Assembly (NCBI GenBank): GCA_040392005.1
Contig: JBEBWT010000043.1
Span: 1-16,285 of the forward strand
Direction: 5' to 3'
DNA length: 16,285 nucleotides
Origin: DASRQK01 sp040392005
GTDB taxonomy: Bacteria; Bacteroidota; Bacteroidia; Sphingobacteriales; Sphingobacteriaceae
Below are positions 6,303 to 14,714 of this stretch, one piece after another. The position numbers were made by a program, and so were the translations under genes. The notes beneath the pieces are model-generated. The model was not told where the DNA came from. It worked only from the letters and a program-made list of their open reading frames with translations, and did not search any database. Within the stretch, counting starts at the first letter, position 1. The number at the start of each line of letters is the position of its first letter.

Positions 6303-8495
6303 ATGGAAATTGAAAGATCATTATTCGACAACTTACAGAATTTCTTTGGTTTTGACACTTTCAAAGGTGATCAAGAAGCCATTATCAATAACATCCTTCA
6401 GAAGAAGGATACCTTCGTGATCATGCCGACCGGGGGTGGCAAATCCGTTTGCTACCAGCTTCCCGCATTGATGAGTGAAGGAACGGCGATTGTGATTTCG
6501 CCCCTGATCGCCCTGATGAAAAATCAGGTGGATCAGTTGAGAGCTTTTGGCGGAACGGACAGTATTGCCCATTTTCTGAACTCTTCGCTCAATAAGGGTG
6601 AGATTACCAAAGTAAAACAGGATGTGGCAGGAGGGGAAACCAAACTTTTGTATGTGGCACCCGAATCACTTTCCAAAACAGAGAATGTAGAATTCCTGAA
6701 GTTGATCAAGGTGTCTTTTGTTGCGGTCGATGAGGCGCACTGTATTTCGGAATGGGGACATGATTTTCGTCCTGAATACCGGAAAATCCGGCAGGTCATC
6801 AATAACATTGGTGATAATATCCCGGTCATTGCCCTGACCGCAACCGCCACGCCAAAGGTACAGTCGGATATACGCAAAAATCTGCAGATGAATGATGCGG
6901 TGTTGTTCAAATCCTCGTTCAACCGGCCTAATCTGTATTATGAGGTACGGCCCAAAAAGAATATCGCCAAAGAGATTGTCCGCTTTATCAAGAAGAATAG
7001 TGGAAAGTCAGGCATTATCTATTGCCTGAGCCGTAAGAAGGTGGAGGAAATCGCAGAGGTTCTCAATCTGAACGGAATCAGAGCCTTGCCTTACCATGCA
7101 GGACTGGATGCAAAAACCAGAGCCGATACACAGGACAAGTTCCTGATGGAAGATGTGGAAGTGATCGTGGCGACGATTGCTTTCGGGATGGGGATCGACA
7201 AGCCCGATGTGCGGTATGTGATCCATCACGATATTCCAAAAAGCATGGAAGGCTATTATCAGGAAACCGGGCGTTCCGGAAGGGACGGAGGAGAAGGGTA
7301 TTGTTTGGCCTTTTATTCCGAAAAGGATATCGAGAAGTTGACCAAGTTTATGAAGGACAAACCTGTTTCCGAAAGGGAGATCGGGACCCAAATCCTCAAG
7401 GAAGTGATCGATTATTCCGAATCTTCGGTTTGCCGCCGGAAACAGATCCTGCATTATTTTGGGGAAAATTTTGACGAAGCAGGTTGCAATGATATGTGCG
7501 ACAATTGCAATAGCGAACGAACCTATTTTGATGCCAAAGATGCACTGCTGGACACGTTGGAGTTTATCCGGGAGCAGGGTGATAAATTTGACGACCATCA
7601 TATTATCAAAGTATTCATGGGCCTGAGCAATCAGGCCGTGGCTTCCTACAAGCATGATGAGCACCGCTTGTTTGGTACAGGCAGGGAAGATGGAGAGAAT
7701 TACTGGAAATCGGTTTTCCGTCAGGCAGTGCTGAATAATTTTCTGGAAAAGGATATAGATAATTATGGCCTGCTGGTGCTGACCGAAAAAGGACAGGAGT
7801 TTCTGGACAATCCCTATTCCATCAAGTTTGTGCTGAATGAACCGATGGATGCCGCGGATGAGGAAGGAGCGGAAGAACCTGTACAGCAGGGAGGTGGAGC
7901 AGTGGATACACAATTGCTGCGGATGCTCAAAGAATTGCGCAAGAAAATTGCCAAGCAGAAGGGCTTACCTCCATTTGTCATCTTCCAGGATCCTTCCCTT
8001 GATGAAATGTGCACGCACTATCCGATCACAACGGATGAACTGAAACAGATCCACGGGGTCGGGGCGGGAAAGGCAATCAAATTCGGGGCGCCGTTTATAG
8101 AGTTGATCAGTAATTATGTGGAAGAGAACGAAATCGACCGTCCACAGGATCTGGTGATCAAAAGTACGGCCAACCGCTCGGCACTCAAGATTTCCATCAT
8201 TCAGAATATTGACCGGAAGATCGGGCTGGAGGACATTGCCGCGGCTAAGGGACTCAGTTATGAAGAAGTGCTGCGGGAGGTGGAATCCATTGTCAATTCA
8301 GGTACCCGCCTCAACCTGGGATATTTTGTCGATGAGGTGATCGATGAGGACAGGCAGACAGAAGTCTATGATTATTTCCGGACGGCGGAGATCGATTCCA
8401 TTGAGGAGGCCCTGAAAGAGCTGGGTACGAACGACTATACCTACGAGGAGGTCCAGTTGATGCGGATCAAATTTATGTCTGAGCTGGGTAATTAG
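6303..8495 (+). CDS. recQ: ATP-dependent DNA helicase RecQ
   Basis: 730-residue 3'-5' superfamily 2 DNA helicase for recombination repair and stalled-fork processing. Seen in order: Walker A MPTGGGKS (41-48), SPLIALMKNQV (66-76), DEAH box in VDEAHCISEWGHDFRP (142-157), LTATAT (178-183), motif V ATIAFGMGIDKPDVR (290-304) and motif VI QETGRSGRDG (320-329). The RQC zinc site is complete with Cys377, Cys395, Cys399 and Cys402, followed by a winged helix to about 510. An acidic linker (515-535) leads to the HRDC domain (about 537-607), and a further helical domain (about 620-728; IGLEDIAAAKGLSYEEV) resembles the HTH_40-type extension seen on Bacteroidota RecQ. This makes it longer than the 600-residue proteobacterial enzyme. 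The ATG at 6303 fits the family start. The enzyme should be active, since no key residue is missing. Confidence 0.96.
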   Translation: MEIERSLFDNLQNFFGFDTFKGDQEAIINNILQKKDTFVIMPTGGGKSVCYQLPALMSEGTAIVISPLIALMKNQVDQLRAFGGTDSIAHFLNSSLNKGEITKVKQDVAGGETKLLYVAPESLSKTENVEFLKLIKVSFVAVDEAHCISEWGHDFRPEYRKIRQVINNIGDNIPVIALTATATPKVQSDIRKNLQMNDAVLFKSSFNRPNLYYEVRPKKNIAKEIVRFIKKNSGKSGIIYCLSRKKVEEIAEVLNLNGIRALPYHAGLDAKTRADTQDKFLMEDVEVIVATIAFGMGIDKPDVRYVIHHDIPKSMEGYYQETGRSGRDGGEGYCLAFYSEKDIEKLTKFMKDKPVSEREIGTQILKEVIDYSESSVCRRKQILHYFGENFDEAGCNDMCDNCNSERTYFDAKDALLDTLEFIREQGDKFDDHHIIKVFMGLSNQAVASYKHDEHRLFGTGREDGENYWKSVFRQAVLNNFLEKDIDNYGLLVLTEKGQEFLDNPYSIKFVLNEPMDAADEEGAEEPVQQGGGAVDTQLLRMLKELRKKIAKQKGLPPFVIFQDPSLDEMCTHYPITTDELKQIHGVGAGKAIKFGAPFIELISNYVEENEIDRPQDLVIKSTANRSALKISIIQNIDRKIGLEDIAAAKGLSYEEVLREVESIVNSGTRLNLGYFVDEVIDEDRQTEVYDYFRTAEIDSIEEALKELGTNDYTYEEVQLMRIKFMSELGN

Positions 8496-8565
8496 GACTT
8501 TGCCGATCAACAATCCCTCAGGATAAAGAAATACTGTTGCCCATGTGGCAGGCGGAACCAATTTT

Positions 8566-10035
8566 ATGGATATGATCGATCAAATCATCAGTTTTGCCGG
8601 GCAATGGTATTGGGTGCCCCTGCTGCTGGTTTATCTGGCGATCATCCTGACCATACTGATTGAAAACCGCAATCCGACCAAGACTATTTCCTGGATTCTT
8701 GTGATTGTATTTTTACCGGTGATCGGAATTTTGGTCTATTACTTTTTTGGCCAGCAATTCCGAAAAGTACGACTGTTCCGTGTGGGCAATCAGGCACAGA
8801 ACAAAAGGCTGATGGAGCGTTGGGGCAGACTCAACCCCATTATTGAAGCCAACCTGGAGCACATCAATCAGAAAATCGGATCTTTGAGCCGGGTTTATCG
8901 GTTTTTGGCCCATCAGCACGTTTCTCCCCTGGTCCTGGATAATCAGGTTGATCTGCTGATCAATGGGGAAGAGAAATTTCCGGCATTGATCCGGGATATA
9001 GAGGCGGCCCGGTATAATATCCACTTTGAGTATTATATATTTGAGCCGGACATCATTGGTAATCAGGTTCTTGATCTCTTGAAAGAAAAGGCCCGCCAGG
9101 GAGTGGAAGTCCGCCTGATCATTGATGCTTTTGGTTCGCCGCGCTTGGCCAGGAAATACAGGCAACTTGAGCAGGAAGGTATCGAGGTTGTGATCTTTTT
9201 ACCTGTGGGTTTTACTTCACTGGCCAACAGCAATTACCGTAATCACCGGAAACTGGCTCTGATCGACGGCCGGGTGGCCTATGTCGGGGGTATCAACATT
9301 GATGACCGTTATGTCAATTCCAAGGAAGGAAAGGGCGTTTATTGGCGGGATACTTCCGTGCGGATAAGGGGTTATGCGGTAAATGTATTGCAAGCCTATT
9401 TCTGGATGGACTGGCATTTTGCCGGGGGTAGGGCTTTTGAGGTCAATGAACGGCACTTGTATAAAATACCTCCGGTACCTCCCGGTCAGGCAGCGGTCAG
9501 CTACGCATTCAGTGATCCGGGATCCGAAGCACCCTATTGCATGGAAGCGCTGCTGATCGCCATTTCCGAAGCCGAAGAATGCATCCGGCTGTGTACGCCT
9601 TATTACATTCCGAGCGAAGAACTGAGTACGGCCCTGCAACTGGCTTCTGCTTCGGGGATCAAAGTGGAGTTGATGCTTCCCATGAATTCCGATAGTTACA
9701 TTGTACAGCACGCTTCCCTTTCTTATCTCAGGCCGCTGCTGGAGCGCCATGTGTCTGTATATCTCTATAAAAAAGGCTTTATCCATGCCAAAACCGTTTC
9801 CATTGACGGCAAGCTGGCCTTTGTGGGCACGGTCAATCTGGATACCCGCAGTTTTTATATCAATTTTGAGACCTCCGTCCTGGTCAGTGAGCCAGTGTTC
9901 TGCAAAGCGATGGTGGACCAGTTTGAAAAGGACAAGTCGTACAGCCAACTGATCACTCTGGAAGAATGGTTGCAGCGGCCACGATGGAAAAGGGGCATTG
10001 ATTCGGTCTGCCGCCTGCTGGCACCGCTGCTGTAA
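8566..10035 (+). CDS. cls: Cardiolipin synthase (phospholipase D family)
   Basis: Inner-membrane enzyme that makes cardiolipin by phosphatidyl transfer. From the ATG at 8566 it is 489 residues, typical for ClsA-like proteins. Two transmembrane helices (about 14-32 and 41-61) flank the ENRNPTKTISW loop and are followed by YYFFGQQFRK. Two PLD catalytic motifs are intact: NHRKLALIDG with His227, Lys229 and Asp234, and IHAKTVSIDG with His407, Lys409 and Asp414, each followed by the usual GG/GT-N-x-D segment (GGINIDDRY, GTVNLDTRSF). A GTG at 8545 would add seven residues (MAGGTNF), and an ATG at 8572 would remove two; I prefer 8566. It lies 70 bp after recQ on the same strand, so it may be read from the recQ transcript. 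Bacteroidota Cls enzymes usually work on phosphatidylglycerol, but the donor cannot be told here. Confidence 0.94.
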   Translation: MDMIDQIISFAGQWYWVPLLLVYLAIILTILIENRNPTKTISWILVIVFLPVIGILVYYFFGQQFRKVRLFRVGNQAQNKRLMERWGRLNPIIEANLEHINQKIGSLSRVYRFLAHQHVSPLVLDNQVDLLINGEEKFPALIRDIEAARYNIHFEYYIFEPDIIGNQVLDLLKEKARQGVEVRLIIDAFGSPRLARKYRQLEQEGIEVVIFLPVGFTSLANSNYRNHRKLALIDGRVAYVGGINIDDRYVNSKEGKGVYWRDTSVRIRGYAVNVLQAYFWMDWHFAGGRAFEVNERHLYKIPPVPPGQAAVSYAFSDPGSEAPYCMEALLIAISEAEECIRLCTPYYIPSEELSTALQLASASGIKVELMLPMNSDSYIVQHASLSYLRPLLERHVSVYLYKKGFIHAKTVSIDGKLAFVGTVNLDTRSFYINFETSVLVSEPVFCKAMVDQFEKDKSYSQLITLEEWLQRPRWKRGIDSVCRLLAPLL

Positions 10036-10120
10036 AGTACCCGGTTGCCGTTTACGCTGAGGCGTGAGGTAAGACCCCGAGCGTGTATTTGTACATTCAG
10101 CATGTTAAAAGTCTTAAATT

Positions 10121-10153
10121 TTTCCCGTAGCTCCCTGAAATTGGATATATTTA
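10121..10153 (+). promoter_or_regulatory. Weak promoter-like site before the MG2/plug-like gene
   Basis: TTTC at 10121-10124 and TATATTTA at 10146-10153, separated by 21 bp, each have one mismatch to the TTTG / TAnnTTTG pattern. Transcription would start at about 10157, directly at the ATG at 10158, making the message leaderless or nearly so. The rest of the 122-bp gap from 10036 shows only a small GC-rich hairpin-like stretch at about 10052-10067 without a T tract. Confidence 0.25.
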
Positions 10154-10157
10154 GCCC

Positions 10158-12884
10158 ATGAAGAATTTGAGACCAGATTTACTGCTGGTGTGCCTGTTTG
10201 TTTTGGTGGGTTTCCAGGCTTACCCCAGACAGGACAGCACCGTTCATATCAATGACATTGTTGAGAGAAGCCAGCTTGTTTTTCAGAACTATCCCATTGA
10301 AAAGATCCACCTGCATTTTGATAAACCTTATTATGCGGTAGGGGATACGATCTGGTTCAAGGGCTATCTGTCCACAAATTTATATGAGTTCCAGCCCAGT
10401 CAGGTGATGTATGTGGAAGTGCTGACCTCCACCGATTCCCTGATCCAGACCCTGAAACTGCCGCTGGTGGATTTCATGACCAAAGGACAGTTGGTGCTGG
10501 ACCAGAAATGGTTTACAAGTAAGAATTACCGTTTCCGGGCTTATACCAAATGGATGGTCAATTTTGATCCGGACTACTTTTTTAATAAAATCATTCCGGT
10601 AGGAGATGTGCTGAACCATCAGCTTCATACTCAGATAAGCTTTGAGGATATCAGTGACGCCAGGAACAATCGGGTGCGCACCAGTTTGCAGTTTACCGAT
10701 CGGGCCGGGCAGGTGCTGGCCAATAAACGGGTCAATTGGGAGGTTGTTTCCAATTTTGAGGTGCTGGAGAAGGGGCGGGCTGAGACGGATGCGATGGGCA
10801 ATGTGACCCTTACGCTCCAGGCAAAGGATAGGGAGAAATTTTCAGCGGCGAAGCTGAATGTTTCTTTGCCGGATCCCCGGACTCCAAATGGTCTGTTAGT
10901 AGGTGATTTTTCAATGCAAGCAGCTCTTTGGGATGTAGATATCCAGTTTTTTCCGGAAGGAGGCGATCTGATTGCCGGTATTGAAAAACGGGTGGCCTTT
11001 AAAGTGGTTGGATCCGATGGATCGGGGGTCAGTGCCAAAGGCGAAGTTGTGAACCGGAGTGGTGAGGTGATTGCTACTTTTGAGGATCTGCATGCGGGGA
11101 TGGGATCCTTTCAGCTTTTTCCAGAAGCAGGACAACAGTATCAGGCCCGGCTGAGTTTTGAAAACGGACAGACCCGGTTGGTGGATTTACCCCCGGTCAG
11201 GTCCGATGGAATCGCACTGGTTGTGTTGAGTGAAAACAAGGGGAGCGTACAGGTGGGCATCCGGTCCACTCAGCAATTTATTGAAAACCACCGCGACCAG
11301 ACGTTCAGTGTGATGGCTCAATCGGAGAGTGCGCTGTGTTATGCGGCAAAGGTTACGTTGAAAAGTGATTCGATGGTAATCGATTTGCCCAAAGACCGGT
11401 TCCCAACCGGGATCGCACAGATAGTTTTGTTTTCTCCGGGCGGCCTACCCATTAGTGAAAGGCTCTTTTTTGTCGAATCTCTGAAACCGCTGGATATTCA
11501 GATCAGGACCGATCGGGAAGTTTATAGTGCCAAAGGATTGGTCAATCTTCAATTGGCAGTAACGAACAATGACACCACCTTTGCCGGAAATTATTCCATT
11601 GCGGTGGTCGATGAACAGAAAGTGCCTTATCCTGAGAACCGTGAAATCACGATTCTCAGTGATTTTCTACTGACTTCCCAGCTCAAAGGTTATGTGGAAC
11701 AACCCAATTATTACTTCAATACTGAAAATGCAAATCGCCTGGAGGCCCTGGATGCGCTCCTGCTGACTCAGGGGTACAAGCGGTTTTCGTATGTGGACAT
11801 TTTATCCGGACAGTATCCAGAGGTAGTGTTTTTCCCGGAGCCCGGTATAGAAATTTCCGGAACCCTGCGCTACACAAACGGCCGGCCGGTGGAAAACGGT
11901 GGATTGCTGCTCTCTATTCCCGATCAATCGTTCCGGACGGATACCTATACTGATGCACAGGGACGGTTTAACTTCAGTGGATTGGTCTTTACCGATTCGG
12001 CAAGGGTGACCATCAATGCCAGGGGTAATGATAATTATCGCAATATGGTCATTCACGTAGATCAATCTACGTTTCCGGCTATTGACAGAAATCAATACCA
12101 GGCGGATGGAGAACTGAATATCGATGTGTTCATGCGACCTTATCTGGACAATAGCAGGCGGATTTTTCGCAGTGAGGTGCTGATCGAGGAAGTCGCGGTT
12201 ACAGTCGCTCCGGCACGTTCCCATAGGGAATATCCATCCATTTCGGGCCTAACCATGGCTGATCACCAGATCAGTCCAGATCGACTGAAGGGGTGCAACT
12301 CATTATTCTTATGCCTGCAAACCACGCTGACCGGAATCACCTATGACTCCAGTACGCAATTGTTTTATATTTCCCGTGATTATAATGCAGGTGGACGGAT
12401 TCCGGTGCAGTTCTTTGTAAATGGAATGGCCGTAGATGTGTCTTTTCTCCAAAGTGTGCCGCCCGGTGAGGTAGAGGGAATTGATATTTTTCTGAAAGAT
12501 GAATTGGGCTTTGTGAGCCGTTCATTTCAAAATAATGGGGTAGTCTCTATTTATACTTCCAAAAAGATCGAGGCAGGCCCACGGATGTCTTTGAGAGAGA
12601 TTGAAAGTCTAATGCCAAAGGCAAATATAGTGGATCTCAATCCATTGGGATATCTGAAACAATATACCTTTTACACGCCCAAGTATCAGACACCGGAACA
12701 GCAGGCGGTCAATGATTTGCGTTCCACGGTCTATTGGAATCCTACCGTAGTGACGGACGAGCAGGGCAGGGCAACGGTGAGTTTTTATAATGCGGATGGC
12801 AGGGGAACTTACCGGATCGTGGTAGAAGGAGTGGATGCCACCGGCAATTTTGGCCGGGCAGTTTACCGGTATCGGGTCAATTGA
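10158..12884 (+). CDS. Large exported protein with MG2-like, carboxypeptidase-regulatory-like and TonB-plug-like domains
   Basis: 908 residues with a signal peptide (1-24), so placed in the cell envelope. Residues 48-71 (IEKIHLHFDKPYYAVGDTIW) are a macroglobulin MG2-type start. Further Ig-like segments follow, including DIQFFPEGGDLIAG (261-274), typical of a large Bacteroidota family. A carboxypeptidase-regulatory-like domain sits at about 563-635 (ISGTLRYTNGRPVENG, TDAQGRFNFSGL). Residues about 673-803 resemble a TonB-receptor plug: VLIEEVAVTVAP, then ISPDRLKGCNSLFLCLQTTLTG, PVQFFVNGMAVD, EVEGIDIFLK and NNGVVSIYTSKK, but no beta-barrel follows. The C-terminus returns to a macroglobulin-like strand set, WNPTVVTDEQGRATVSFYNAD (860-880). 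No thioester CxEQ motif exists, so it is not a true alpha-2-macroglobulin. Function is unknown; roles in outer-membrane assembly or binding are guesses. Confidence 0.78.
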   Translation: MKNLRPDLLLVCLFVLVGFQAYPRQDSTVHINDIVERSQLVFQNYPIEKIHLHFDKPYYAVGDTIWFKGYLSTNLYEFQPSQVMYVEVLTSTDSLIQTLKLPLVDFMTKGQLVLDQKWFTSKNYRFRAYTKWMVNFDPDYFFNKIIPVGDVLNHQLHTQISFEDISDARNNRVRTSLQFTDRAGQVLANKRVNWEVVSNFEVLEKGRAETDAMGNVTLTLQAKDREKFSAAKLNVSLPDPRTPNGLLVGDFSMQAALWDVDIQFFPEGGDLIAGIEKRVAFKVVGSDGSGVSAKGEVVNRSGEVIATFEDLHAGMGSFQLFPEAGQQYQARLSFENGQTRLVDLPPVRSDGIALVVLSENKGSVQVGIRSTQQFIENHRDQTFSVMAQSESALCYAAKVTLKSDSMVIDLPKDRFPTGIAQIVLFSPGGLPISERLFFVESLKPLDIQIRTDREVYSAKGLVNLQLAVTNNDTTFAGNYSIAVVDEQKVPYPENREITILSDFLLTSQLKGYVEQPNYYFNTENANRLEALDALLLTQGYKRFSYVDILSGQYPEVVFFPEPGIEISGTLRYTNGRPVENGGLLLSIPDQSFRTDTYTDAQGRFNFSGLVFTDSARVTINARGNDNYRNMVIHVDQSTFPAIDRNQYQADGELNIDVFMRPYLDNSRRIFRSEVLIEEVAVTVAPARSHREYPSISGLTMADHQISPDRLKGCNSLFLCLQTTLTGITYDSSTQLFYISRDYNAGGRIPVQFFVNGMAVDVSFLQSVPPGEVEGIDIFLKDELGFVSRSFQNNGVVSIYTSKKIEAGPRMSLREIESLMPKANIVDLNPLGYLKQYTFYTPKYQTPEQQAVNDLRSTVYWNPTVVTDEQGRATVSFYNADGRGTYRIVVEGVDATGNFGRAVYRYRVN

Positions 12885-12926
12885 CCCGCGGGGAACACAA
12901 ATTCCAAGAAAAACACTATACGTCCC

Positions 12927-13670
12927 TTATAACATCCCGCCACAGACCGGCAGGACCTGCCCACTGATGTAGGAAGACAGATCCGAAGCCAGAAAAACAC
13001 AGGCATTGGCTACATCTTCGGGTTCACCGGCACGTTTCAGGGGGATACTCTGTTCCCAGCCTTCCACTACTTTCGGATCCAGCACATCGGTCATTTCCGT
13101 ACGGATAAAGCCCGGTGCGATCACATTGGTACGAATGTTCCTCGACCCCAGTTCTTTGGCAACGGATTTGGAAAAACCAATGATACCAGCTTTTGAAGCG
13201 GCATAATTGGCCTGTCCCGCATTGCCCTGCACCCCGACCACCGAACTCATATTGATGAAAGAGCCTTTACGGTTTTTCATCATGATCTTACTGGCCGCTT
13301 TGGTGACATTGAATACGGATTTGAGGTTGATATCCAGTACACTGTCCCAGTCGGCTTCGTTCATCCGCAGCAACAAACCATCTTTAGTGATCCCGGCATT
13401 ATTCACCACAATGTCTATGGTGCCAAAATCGGCCACGATATCATTGATCAGTTTTTCGGCTTCATCAAATTTGGAAGCATCGGAGCGGTAACCTTTGACC
13501 TGTGTGCCGTAAGCCTGCAATTCAGCTTCCAGCGCCTGTCCCTTTTCCACAGATGACAGATAGGTGAATGCGACATTTGCTCCGTGTTCAGCAAATTTCT
13601 CGGCGATTTTGCGCCCGATTCCTTTTGACGCACCGGTGACCAATGCGGTTTTTCCCTCAAGTAATTTCAT
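12927..13670 (-). CDS. fabG: 3-oxoacyl-[acyl-carrier-protein] reductase
   Basis: NADPH-dependent reductase of fatty acid elongation, turning 3-oxoacyl-ACP into 3-hydroxyacyl-ACP in the cytosol. It is a 247-residue classical short-chain dehydrogenase, the standard FabG length. The cofactor motif TGASKGIG spans 12-19, NNAG 90-93, and the catalytic tetrad is Asn115 (DINLKS), Ser143 (NMSSVVG), Tyr156 and Lys160 (NYAASK). The IAPGFIRTEMTD stretch and the C-terminal SGQVLPVCGGML are as in genuine FabG; most have VDGG where this has VCGG. Other short-chain dehydrogenases are possible, but the match across the whole length favours FabG. No other fatty-acid genes are adjacent. It converges on the MG2/plug-like gene (42-bp gap) and diverges from the GLPGLI gene across 195 bp. 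Confidence 0.9.
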   Translation of the reverse strand: MKLLEGKTALVTGASKGIGRKIAEKFAEHGANVAFTYLSSVEKGQALEAELQAYGTQVKGYRSDASKFDEAEKLINDIVADFGTIDIVVNNAGITKDGLLLRMNEADWDSVLDINLKSVFNVTKAASKIMMKNRKGSFINMSSVVGVQGNAGQANYAASKAGIIGFSKSVAKELGSRNIRTNVIAPGFIRTEMTDVLDPKVVEGWEQSIPLKRAGEPEDVANACVFLASDLSSYISGQVLPVCGGML

Positions 13671-13716
13671 ATATTTTTTAATTGATAATGTTAGGCCTCT
13701 GTTTTGTTCCGTTTTG

Positions 13717-13784
13717 CAAATGTCTTATTTGTTTCTACAAATGTGTAAAAAACGGAGGTTAATACCAAACTTGGAAGACATTTG
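13717..13784. repeat. 10-bp inverted repeat with a third heptamer copy in the fabG/GLPGLI divergent region
   Basis: CAAATGTCTT at 13717-13726 and its exact reverse complement AAGACATTTG at 13775-13784 form 10-bp arms around a 48-bp spacer. The core CAAATGT appears a third time at 13738-13744, exactly 21 bp (two helical turns) from the first copy. The spacing is too long for a terminator hairpin, so operator sites for a dimeric regulator, or chance in AT-rich DNA, are the options. The minus-strand copies also read ACATTTG, which partly resembles a -7 element for fabG. Confidence 0.45.
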
Positions 13785-13841
13785 ATGCGCGAGGGCATGA
13801 TTATCTATCAAACTTCGTACGCTCTTTATGGTTTAAACCCT

Positions 13842-13849
13842 TATATTTG
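13842..13849 (+). promoter_or_regulatory. Candidate -7 element for the GLPGLI gene
   Basis: TATATTTG is an exact TAnnTTTG match 17 bp before the ATG at 13866, predicting transcription from about 13853. This places it downstream of the more distal in-frame ATG at 13782 and so supports the 13866 start. No good TTTG is found 19-21 bp upstream; the nearest is TTCG at 13814-13817. Confidence 0.42.
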
Positions 13850-13865
13850 GTTGAAATTAGATCAG

Positions 13866-14672
13866 ATGAAAAATTGTGTTTTAAAATCCATATTGTTTGT
13901 TGTATTGCTGTTTGCCGTATCGCACCGGGCCGGGGCGCAGGATGCCGATGTAGCACTGGCCAAAGCATATTACCAGTTTTCGTATGTCAAGGATACGGCA
14001 AAACCCGGGTCCCCCGCCATTTCCGAAAAGGTATTGTACCTGGGGGAGAAAGGGAGTCTGTACCGGGGAGTACAAGATGAGGAGTCCATGCCTTTGCTGC
14101 ATCAGGCCAAGGGTGGGAGCCCGGCAACCTTTGATATTATTGAAGAGAGTTCGGCTCAGGTTTTTATGGCCGGCAAGAGCCATCGGGTAGAACGGGTTAT
14201 AGACAATAAATACATCATCACCGAGGATCAGCCACAGATTGATTGGCAGCTCCATGAGGATGTGAAAATGATCGAAGGATATGAAGCCCAGAAAGCGACC
14301 GCCTTTTTTGGAGGCAGATTCTATACTGCCTGGTTTACACCGGATATTCCATTTTCCTATGGTCCCTGGAAGTTGCAGGGCCTTCCCGGACTGATTCTGG
14401 AAGCACGGGATAGTAAAAATGAGGTGGTGTTCGAGTTCAGGGGTTTTCAAATGATTCCGGAAGGGGAGTTGATAAAAATCGCCCTGCCCCAAAGTTTCAA
14501 GTTCAGAAAAGTCACTCACGAGCAGTTTGAGAAGATTTATATCGGATTTCTGGCCGATCCAATGACTTTCATGAAAGCAAGCCTGGGGCTGCCAATGGAT
14601 GCGGATTCAAGGATTACAGGTATCGATAAAGACGAAGTAATCCCCTATAACCCACTTGAAATCAGGAAATAA
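13866..14672 (+). CDS. GLPGLI family exported protein
   Basis: 268 residues from the ATG at 13866, with a Sec signal peptide ending in RAGAQ (about residue 24). The family's defining motif GLPGLI appears in PWKLQGLPGLILEARDS, where it belongs, after the AWFTPDIPFSYGP segment and before a strand reading VVFEFRGFQ. GLPGLI proteins (TIGR01200) are restricted to Bacteroidota, often occur in multiple copies and have no known biochemical function; they are predicted periplasmic or outer-membrane associated. The upstream in-frame ATG at 13782 would add 28 residues that hide the signal peptide, so it is rejected. PnuC follows 42 bp downstream on the same strand, and co-transcription is possible. Confidence 0.9.
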   Translation: MKNCVLKSILFVVLLFAVSHRAGAQDADVALAKAYYQFSYVKDTAKPGSPAISEKVLYLGEKGSLYRGVQDEESMPLLHQAKGGSPATFDIIEESSAQVFMAGKSHRVERVIDNKYIITEDQPQIDWQLHEDVKMIEGYEAQKATAFFGGRFYTAWFTPDIPFSYGPWKLQGLPGLILEARDSKNEVVFEFRGFQMIPEGELIKIALPQSFKFRKVTHEQFEKIYIGFLADPMTFMKASLGLPMDADSRITGIDKDEVIPYNPLEIRK

Positions 14673-14714
14673 TAGATACATAAGCATATGGTTAAGTAAA
14701 GAGTTGTTCAATCA

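Noticed and set aside
7008..7913. 301-codon minus-strand open frame inside recQ
   Set aside because: Antisense shadow of the helicase C-terminal and RQC region, with no family signature.
9217..9948. 243-codon minus-strand open frame inside cls
   Set aside because: Antisense shadow of the two PLD motifs; no independent coding evidence.
10158..12884. Alpha-2-macroglobulin protease inhibitor
   Set aside because: MG2-like and terminal strands are present, but there is no thioester CxEQ motif, no bait region and the length is about half that of bacterial alpha-2-macroglobulins.
14673..14714. Riboswitch upstream of pnuC
   Set aside because: The 42-bp gap is too short for a known NAD, thiamine or preQ1 aptamer plus expression platform, and no conserved core is visible.
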